From Flavobacteriales bacterium (GTDB lineage Bacteria > Bacteroidota > Bacteroidia > Flavobacteriales_D > Sanyastnellaceae): a DNA stretch of 33,203 nucleotides. Under the pieces are notes generated by a model. The model did not search any database. It was not told the DNA's origin and worked only from the letters and a program-made list of their open reading frames with translations. Position numbers and translations under genes: made by a program. Position 1 is the stretch's first letter, and each line of letters begins with the position of its first letter. Location of the stretch: assembly GCA_027491215.1 (NCBI GenBank), contig JAIXWP010000035.1, positions 1-33,203 of the forward strand, read 5' to 3'. Below, piece by piece: positions 28,345 through 33,203 of the stretch.

Positions 28345-29190
28345 TTGCAAGGCTTCAAGAAAAATAGCGCTGTTTTTTTATTCATTGCGATTGCTGTGGT
28401 GCCTGTTCTCTGCGGCTTTATCTATAGTTTACTGTACAGTGTGGGCTTGGCCGGCTTGTTAGGCAAAGGTTTTACTTTAGAGCATTGGGAAAAATTGTTG
28501 GCTTCTAGTGATGGCCTGATGTCTATTGGTTATACGTTTTACTTAACGATTACCACTATAGCACTCTCCATGATAATGGCGTTTGCTTATGCATGGTATC
28601 ATTTTCGACAACCGAGTGAACGTTCGGTTTCAAAATTGTATTTGCCACTTTTATTTCCCCCTCTTGTAGCTGGAATGGCGTGGTACTTTGTATTGAGTCC
28701 AAGTGGATTACTTTCGAGGTGGTCCTATGCATTAGGATTTATTCAACGTGTGGAAGATTTTCCTAGATGGGTCAATGACGATTTTAGTTTTGGAATTATT
28801 CTCACACAATTCTTCTTAGTGTTTCCCATTTTTACGCTTTTATTTTTAAATATTTCTAAGAAAGAAAATCTGCGTGAGCTATATCGTACGGCTTTGCATT
28901 TAGGCGGGGACAAACGCTATTTTTTCAAAAATATTTTCCTTCCAATCCTTTGGTCTAAAGGCAAATGGGTGGTAGTGCTCTATGCAATATTTTTAATGGG
29001 AACCTATGAAGTGACGTTGATTCTTGGCCAAACGAATCCAAGAACGATCACAGTTTTTATCATGGAGAAATTGAGCAAGTACAACTTGAATGACATACCT
29101 CAAGCTCATGCGATGAGCGTGTTGTACTCAACGATGATGCTACTTTTTATGATGATTCTTTTTAGATTAAAAAATTGGAGAATAGCATGA
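28345..29190 (+). CDS. ABC transporter permease, YnjC/ThiP type, first subunit
   Basis: A 281-residue inner-membrane protein with about six to seven helices. The cytoplasmic EAA-type loop LYRTALHLGGDKRYFFKNIF shows where the ATPase docks. The frame has no ATG until well inside the second helix region. A TTG at 28345, immediately after the YnjB stop, is the only start that keeps the first helix (about 7-30). In E. coli the YnjC permease is one double-length protein of about 510 residues; here its halves appear as two genes. The end overlaps the second permease gene by 16 bases. The pair would form the heterodimeric channel for the YnjB-bound substrate. Confidence 0.85.
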   Translation: MQGFKKNSAVFLFIAIAVVPVLCGFIYSLLYSVGLAGLLGKGFTLEHWEKLLASSDGLMSIGYTFYLTITTIALSMIMAFAYAWYHFRQPSERSVSKLYLPLLFPPLVAGMAWYFVLSPSGLLSRWSYALGFIQRVEDFPRWVNDDFSFGIILTQFFLVFPIFTLLFLNISKKENLRELYRTALHLGGDKRYFFKNIFLPILWSKGKWVVVLYAIFLMGTYEVTLILGQTNPRTITVFIMEKLSKYNLNDIPQAHAMSVLYSTMMLLFMMILFRLKNWRIA

Positions 29191-29954
29191 GAAGACTGTT
29201 GCAAATAGTATTGTTGTTGCTAGTTCTTTTGCCTGCAGTAGTTCTACTATGGCTTTCTTTAGCGAAAGAAATAGGCTACCCATCTTTCTTTGATTCGAGC
29301 TTTACTTTTGATTTCTGGAAGAATGTTTTTACTGGTGGAGAAGGATTGTTGAAGAGCTTACTTTGGTCATTGGGTATCGCCTTTTTTGTAGCCATGGTAT
29401 CGACTGTTTTTGGATTTATAATTTCAAAAAAAATAGCGTCGTCTGATTTTGGACAACGCAGTTTACAATTGGCTTACTTGCCCTATTTGATTGCACCAGT
29501 TGTCCTTGGCGCGATGTTGCAGTTTTATTTCACACGATTGGGCTGCACAGGAAGTGTAATCGGAGTTATGATGGCACAATTGATCTTTATTATGCCTTAT
29601 GCAGTGCTCGTCTTCTCCGGGTTTTGGACACCACATATCAAACAATTGGCGTTTCAGGCTACAACATTGGGTGCGTCAAATTATTATGTTTTGCAACATA
29701 TCGTCTTACCAGTAGCGAGGTCTTGGTTTTTCCTTACTTTCTCACAATGTTTTTTAATTTCATGGTTTGAGTACGGAATTACAGAATTGATAGGAGTGGG
29801 AAAGGTGCAAACACTGACGATTAAGTCGATGGTATATGTTAAGGAGTCGAGTCCTCAATATGGCGCTGTCGCAGCCTGTATGATGATTATTCCAGTGCTA
29901 TTATTGTTCGTGATTAATTCACGTGTATTTTTAAAGAAGGAAGTGGAAGGATGA
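29175..29954 (+). CDS. ABC transporter permease, YnjC/ThiP type, second subunit
   Basis: A 259-residue membrane protein with about six helices. The first (about 7-27) is very leucine-rich (LLQIVLLLLVLLPAVVLLW). The EAA-type loop AFQATTLGASNYYVLQHIVL, ending in LPVARSW, contacts the ATPase. It matches the second half of YnjC-like double permeases. The gene overlaps the first permease by 16 bases and the ATPase gene by 4 bases, so stoichiometric synthesis is likely. No binding or catalytic domain is fused. Substrate is unknown and would follow that of the solute-binding lipoprotein. Confidence 0.87.
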   Translation: MENSMRRLLQIVLLLLVLLPAVVLLWLSLAKEIGYPSFFDSSFTFDFWKNVFTGGEGLLKSLLWSLGIAFFVAMVSTVFGFIISKKIASSDFGQRSLQLAYLPYLIAPVVLGAMLQFYFTRLGCTGSVIGVMMAQLIFIMPYAVLVFSGFWTPHIKQLAFQATTLGASNYYVLQHIVLPVARSWFFLTFSQCFLISWFEYGITELIGVGKVQTLTIKSMVYVKESSPQYGAVAACMMIIPVLLLFVINSRVFLKKEVEG

Positions 29955-30682
29955 TTGTACTAAAAAATATCACCAAGAAATATCAAGGAAAATCGGTACT
30001 TTTTGATTTGAGTTTGGAAATTTCCGAACACGAAACAATGTGCATTCTTGGCGTGTCTGGTTGTGGAAAGAGTACGTTGTTGAAGGTGATGGCTGGCTTG
30101 GAATTGGCGGATGGAGGAAGTTTTGAGATGGAGGAACAACACGTTTTTGATATTCCAGCTGAGAAGCGCGGCATTGTTTATATGAGCCAGGAACCATTGT
30201 TATTTCCTCATTTGAATGTATTTGAAAATATCGCGTTTGGCTTGCGCGTGCGAAAATGGACGAACAGTGAAGTTGAAGAAAAAGTAAATGCATTGGCAAC
30301 TCGTTTAGGACTCACAGAAGAATTGATGAAGATGCCACATCAGTTATCAGGTGGACAAAAGCAGCGCGTCAATTTCGGACGATCGTTGATCATTGAGCCG
30401 CGATTGATTTTGCTCGATGAGCCTTTCGGAAGTTTGGATAGCCAGACAAGAGCTGAGATGCAACAGTTGTTTCATGATGTAAGGAAAGAGAAGAAGATTA
30501 CAGCACTCTTTGTAACGCACGATATAAAAGAAGCGCTAATCATGGGCGACCGAATTGCGAGAATGGATAAAGGACAGTTAAAAGTTTATCCTAACTCAGG
30601 GGCATTTTTGAATAGTGGGGATGATGATGTTGTAAAAGAACTTTCATTTTGGAACGGTGTCATTAATGGAGAGATGATTTAG
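29951..30682 (+). CDS. ynjD: ABC transporter ATP-binding protein, YnjD type
   Basis: The 243-residue ATPase powers the two permeases. All motifs are intact: Walker A GVSGCGKS (34-41), Q-loop Gln80 (YMSQEPLLFPH), signature LSGGQ (132-136), Walker B LILLDEP (152-158) with Asp156/Glu157, D-loop SLD and switch His190 (VTHD). It has no C-terminal regulatory (TOBE) domain, consistent with the short YnjD/ThiQ group rather than sugar or iron importers of about 350 residues. Its ATG overlaps the second permease stop (ATGA). A 114-base gap with an inverted repeat separates it from the radical SAM gene, so the transport part may end here or read through. Confidence 0.92.
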   Translation: MIVLKNITKKYQGKSVLFDLSLEISEHETMCILGVSGCGKSTLLKVMAGLELADGGSFEMEEQHVFDIPAEKRGIVYMSQEPLLFPHLNVFENIAFGLRVRKWTNSEVEEKVNALATRLGLTEELMKMPHQLSGGQKQRVNFGRSLIIEPRLILLDEPFGSLDSQTRAEMQQLFHDVRKEKKITALFVTHDIKEALIMGDRIARMDKGQLKVYPNSGAFLNSGDDDVVKELSFWNGVINGEMI

Positions 30683-30690
30683 TTTGTTTT

Positions 30691-30715
30691 TTTTGAGAAC
30701 TAATGTTCTTCAAAA
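30691..30715 (+). repeat. Inverted repeat between ABC operon and radical SAM gene
   Basis: TTTTGAGAAC (30691-30700) and GTTCTTCAAAA (30705-30715) pair around TAAT with a single bulged base. The T run lies before the stem, not after, so it is not an ordinary plus-strand terminator. It could be an operator or a mild attenuator separating the ABC genes from the two downstream genes. Confidence 0.5.
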
Positions 30716-30795
30716 TGAGAGTAATGGTTTTTATGTCGGGTTCACTAAATGTGAGTTTGTGGGCCCTTGTCTTAGTAAGATTTAAAGTAGAGTAG
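30703..30795 (+). CDS. Possible 30-residue hydrophobic peptide
   Basis: A short frame from ATG 30703 to TAG at 30793-30795 encodes a hydrophobic peptide (MFFKMRVMVFMSG, then SLNVSLWALVLVRFKVE). It ends one base before the radical SAM start codon. A membrane mini-protein or a leader peptide coupling translation is possible. It lacks the Cys/Gly-rich core of most radical-SAM-modified peptides. Chance is a real alternative. Confidence 0.25.
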   Translation: MFFKMRVMVFMSGSLNVSLWALVLVRFKVE

Positions 30796-30796
30796 A

Positions 30797-31726
30797 ATGA
30801 ATAAGTTTGATCATATCGAGTCAGTGTATTGGGTGTTTACACAGTTGTGTAATGACAAGTGCGATCATTGCTATAATATGTCAGGGCCACAAGGAGAGCG
30901 CATTTCAGAAGAGGATTGCATGGCCATCATTGAGAATCTTCCATCCTCAATTGATCGTTTGATCTTATCAGGAGGTGAGCCAATTGCGGATAAGAAAAAG
31001 CTATACATGATCCTCGATCGATTGAAGGAAAAATATCAAGGCAAGACTCAGATCATGTTACAAACGAACGGGGATCTCTTAACTGATGAGATCTTGGATA
31101 CCTTGATCGAGAAAGGAGTGACCCGATTTGACATCGCGAGCATTGATCGTTATCATAAAGCTGCCGGAGGGCGTATCATGCAGCTCGCAGAGTTGTTTGA
31201 ATCGCGAGGTGTGAACGGTGAAGATCGCGATCCACTCGTGACGAAAGATAATTATGTAGTGGAACACGAATTGAGCTGGGGTTACTGGGGCGCGACAGAA
31301 GAGATGTGGCTAGGAGGCAATTGGGCGCGTGGTAGAGCGTATCAAAAGAACATTTGGTTGAAGGACCCCAATCACAACTTCTGTGGGATCCTTTCTGGTG
31401 CTGTTGGCTTTTTGAATGGCGCCGATAACATTCCTCAAGAAATTTCTATTCAACTTTATAAAATCAATCCCTGCTGTCCAGGAACAAAAGAAGCGCTCGG
31501 GGATGCTCGCGTGCAAAAAATTTCAGATGTGTTGGAGCGTATTTCAACACACCCCGTATTTGAAAAACTTGACAAAGGAGATCCTTATCGGATGGGCGAA
31601 TCAGTGGGTGTTTCGGAAGAGCATGCTCGCAAGAGATGCGGTGAATTGAAAAATGTATGTCTTTGGTGCGATGAGTTTTTCGATCAGCACTTTGATATCA
31701 AAACATTATCAAAGAAAGAGTCATGA
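30797..31726 (+). CDS. Radical SAM protein with extra cysteines
   Basis: A 309-residue soluble protein with the radical SAM cluster motif C18xxxC22xxC25 (QLCNDKCDHCYN), the SAM-binding SGGEP (58-62) and the usual partial barrel to about 190. The C-terminal region carries Cys196, Cys226/Cys227 (NPCCPG) and C281-x6-C288-x2-C291, enough for an auxiliary iron-sulfur cluster as in twitch/SPASM-type enzymes, although the spacing does not match a full SPASM domain. A Trp/Tyr/Gly-rich stretch (WGYWGATEEMWLGGNWARGR, 161-180) is unusual and may face the substrate. I do not recognise the exact family. It overlaps the following CxxC protein gene by 4 bases. Lying behind a TonB receptor and YnjBCD importer, it may process the imported compound, which is inference. 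Confidence 0.9.
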   Translation: MNKFDHIESVYWVFTQLCNDKCDHCYNMSGPQGERISEEDCMAIIENLPSSIDRLILSGGEPIADKKKLYMILDRLKEKYQGKTQIMLQTNGDLLTDEILDTLIEKGVTRFDIASIDRYHKAAGGRIMQLAELFESRGVNGEDRDPLVTKDNYVVEHELSWGYWGATEEMWLGGNWARGRAYQKNIWLKDPNHNFCGILSGAVGFLNGADNIPQEISIQLYKINPCCPGTKEALGDARVQKISDVLERISTHPVFEKLDKGDPYRMGESVGVSEEHARKRCGELKNVCLWCDEFFDQHFDIKTLSKKES

Positions 31727-32091
31727 ACGAGGAGAGAGAGTTTATTTTAATTTATAACGCTGATTCAGGTAAATGGAATGGCTACATGGATATGATGCAT
31801 AAAGTATTCAGTCCGAAAACTTATCCATGTCATCTCTGTGCTATAACTTATGGAGTATTCAAAATTGAAGATGATTGGAAGGAGTTCATTAAGGAATATC
31901 CGGTGCCATTGATTTTTCTTCATCGCGATGAATGGCTTGAGCAGCATTCATTTGCTACGGCTTTGCCGGCAATTGTAGAACGCAATAGTGGAGGATATAG
32001 AGTTATTCTCTCACCGGAGAAAATGAATACTATGGATTTGCCGGCTTTAAAATTATTTATGAAAAAAATGGCGTCAAGCGCGACCGCGTAG
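31723..32091 (+). CDS. Small conserved-looking CxxC protein
   Basis: A 122-residue soluble protein. Its N-terminal half contains LIYNADSGKWNGYMDMMHKV (9-28) followed by FSPKTYPCHLCAITYGVF (29-46) with C36xxC39. I recall similar small proteins in Bacteroidota and other phyla with the same YNADSG and CxLCxxTYG pattern, but no assigned function. The middle (PLIFLHRDEW) and end are alpha/beta in character. A thioredoxin-like fold is conceivable, since the fold order and CxxC would allow it, but the CxxC is far from the first strand and redox activity is not shown. The start overlaps the radical SAM stop (ATGA), so the two proteins are made together. Confidence 0.82.
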   Translation: MNEEREFILIYNADSGKWNGYMDMMHKVFSPKTYPCHLCAITYGVFKIEDDWKEFIKEYPVPLIFLHRDEWLEQHSFATALPAIVERNSGGYRVILSPEKMNTMDLPALKLFMKKMASSATA

Positions 32092-32105
32092 CCATTCAAG
32101 GGACA

Positions 32106-32133
32106 TTGTTTTGTTTTTAAATGGGTATCTTTG
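32106..32133 (+). promoter_or_regulatory. Promoter for the Kef-type antiporter gene
   Basis: TTG (32106-32108) and a perfect -7 TATCTTTG (32126-32133) are 17 bases apart, the best promoter in the window by spacing. Transcription would start near 32140, about a dozen bases before the ATG at 32152, and would separate this gene from the radical SAM unit. Confidence 0.7.
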
Positions 32134-32151
32134 CAAATATCCCATTTGCCG

Positions 32152-33203
32152 ATGCAACATTTACCCCACCTCATTACCGACCTCGCTTTGATCTTGGGTG
32201 CTGCTGCAATCTTCACTCTGCTATTCAAAAGGTTAAAACAACCAGTAGTTTTAGGTTATATCATCGCAGGTCTTCTAGTCGGTCCCAATTTTAAATTGTT
32301 TCCATCAGTTGTTGAAGTCGATAGTATTAAAATCTGGGCAGAAATCGGAGTATTGTTTCTTCTCTTTGGTCTTGGATTAGAATTCAGTTTTAAAAAATTA
32401 GTCAAAGTCGGAGGCATTGCAGTCGTTGCCGCATTGATGGGCATCAGCCTAACAATGCTATGTGGTTTTGGTATTGGATACATGTTGGGATGGGAGTTGA
32501 TGGATAGTCTTTTTATGGGTGGAATTCTCGCCATAGCCTCGACCACCATTATAGTCAGAGCGTTTGATGAACTGGGCGTGAAAAGTCAAAAGTTTGCAGG
32601 TATTGTATTGGGAGTCCTGGTCATCGAGGATCTTGTGGCGGTGGTATTGATGGTGGTTCTCACGACTGTTTCTATATCCCGAACTTTCGAAGGTACGGAG
32701 ATGATCATGTCTATTTTGAAATTGATTTTCTTCCTGGTTTTATGGTTTGTTTCTGGGATATTCTTCCTTCCTACTTTTTTAAAAGCAGTAAAGAAATATT
32801 TGAGTGAAGAAACTTTGCTCATCTTATCAATCGCACTTTGTTTTTCAATCGTCGTGCTTGCCGCTCACGTCGGATTTTCGCCGGCATTAGGTGCGTTTAT
32901 TATGGGGTCAATCTTAGCAGAAACCACGAAAGCTGAGAAAATTGAACATGGAATTAAATCACTCAAAGATCTATTTGGAGCGATATTCTTTGTGTCTGTG
33001 GGTATGCTGATTGATCCGCACATGCTTATCGAACATGCTTTGCCTATTGGATTAGCAACACTTGTTTTGCTCATTGGAAAACCAACGTTTGTGATGATTG
33101 GATCATTAATTACAGGGCAGCCTTTGAAGGTGGCAGTGCAAACAGGTATGAGCCTCTCGCAAATCGGAGAATTCTCTTTCATTATTGCAACATTAGGTTT
33201 GAC
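32152..33203 (+). CDS. CPA2/Kef-type monovalent cation:proton antiporter, C-terminus cut by window edge
   Basis: The frame is open from ATG 32152 to the right edge (350 codons). The start MQHLPHLITDLALILGAAAI and the many helices match the CPA2 family (Kef, GerN, NhaS3-like). Typical signatures are QPVVLGYIIAGLLVGP (about 30-45), LFLLFGLGLEFS, LAIASTTIIVRAFDELG, and VLVIEDLVAVVLMV with the expected Glu-Asp pair in the ion-binding helix. GFSPALGAFIMGSILAET and IFFVSVGMLIDP follow. Whether a TrkA-N/RCK domain follows cannot be seen, so a potassium-efflux (Kef) or sodium-proton role is open. It has its own promoter and is probably unrelated to the preceding operon. The start was chosen because it lies just after the promoter and gives the usual N-terminus. 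Confidence 0.93.
   Translation, partial: MQHLPHLITDLALILGAAAIFTLLFKRLKQPVVLGYIIAGLLVGPNFKLFPSVVEVDSIKIWAEIGVLFLLFGLGLEFSFKKLVKVGGIAVVAALMGISLTMLCGFGIGYMLGWELMDSLFMGGILAIASTTIIVRAFDELGVKSQKFAGIVLGVLVIEDLVAVVLMVVLTTVSISRTFEGTEMIMSILKLIFFLVLWFVSGIFFLPTFLKAVKKYLSEETLLILSIALCFSIVVLAAHVGFSPALGAFIMGSILAETTKAEKIEHGIKSLKDLFGAIFFVSVGMLIDPHMLIEHALPIGLATLVLLIGKPTFVMIGSLITGQPLKVAVQTGMSLSQIGEFSFIIATLGL

Noticed and set aside
30691-30715. Intrinsic terminator after the ABC operon
   Set aside because: The T run precedes the stem; no T tract follows it on either strand.
32256-33182. Three minus-strand frames of 78-105 residues at the right end
   Set aside because: They are antisense to a long plus-strand antiporter frame with clear family motifs that runs off the edge.

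Overview
The window is from a Bacteroidota chromosome. No finer placement is secure; the gene set would fit a Flavobacteriales or Crocinitomicaceae-like bacterium, which is inference. The signs are: a TonB-dependent receptor with a carboxypeptidase-regulatory-like N-terminal domain, HYR and dockerin-like secreted proteins, a LytS/LytTR two-component pair, near absence of Shine-Dalgarno sequences, and the phylum's -7 promoter element TAnnTTTG upstream of six genes (sucA, gdhA, guaB, a PPIase gene, ssrA and a Kef-type antiporter). Most of the sequence is ordinary housekeeping DNA. No transposase, integrase, CRISPR array or rRNA was seen.

Layout. Positions 1-9860 are all minus strand and tightly packed. 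In transcription order from 9860 they are an RND/MMPL transporter, rmlA, a polyprenyl diphosphate synthase, a small unknown protein, sucA with its own promoter, a LytS-type kinase and a LytTR regulator. A protein cut by the left edge follows. Positions 9962-19603 are plus strand: gdhA with a strong terminator, a secreted HYR/dockerin-like protein, guaB, a three-gene parvulin/SurA periplasmic chaperone operon, and a MoxR ATPase. Positions 19604-21011 (minus) hold an HTTM membrane protein and its DUF5819-like partner, convergent with moxR and divergent from fumarylacetoacetase (fahA, 21062-22342). A small secreted repeat protein of the DUF6150/septoil-knot type overlaps the end of fahA tail to tail.

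Positions 23042-23437 are tmRNA (ssrA), with its own promoter and terminator. The 600 bases after it are gene-poor: one 56-residue unknown gene, a coding-like fragment and a perfect palindrome.

The most interesting part is 24117-32091: a TonB-dependent receptor, a lipoprotein solute-binding protein of the YnjB type, two YnjC/ThiP-type permeases, a YnjD-type ATPase, then a radical SAM protein with extra cysteines and a 122-residue CxxC protein that overlaps it. Together they could take a scarce compound through both membranes and then act on it. The substrate and chemistry cannot be read from the sequence. A CPA2/Kef-type antiporter with its own promoter begins at 32152 and runs off the right edge.
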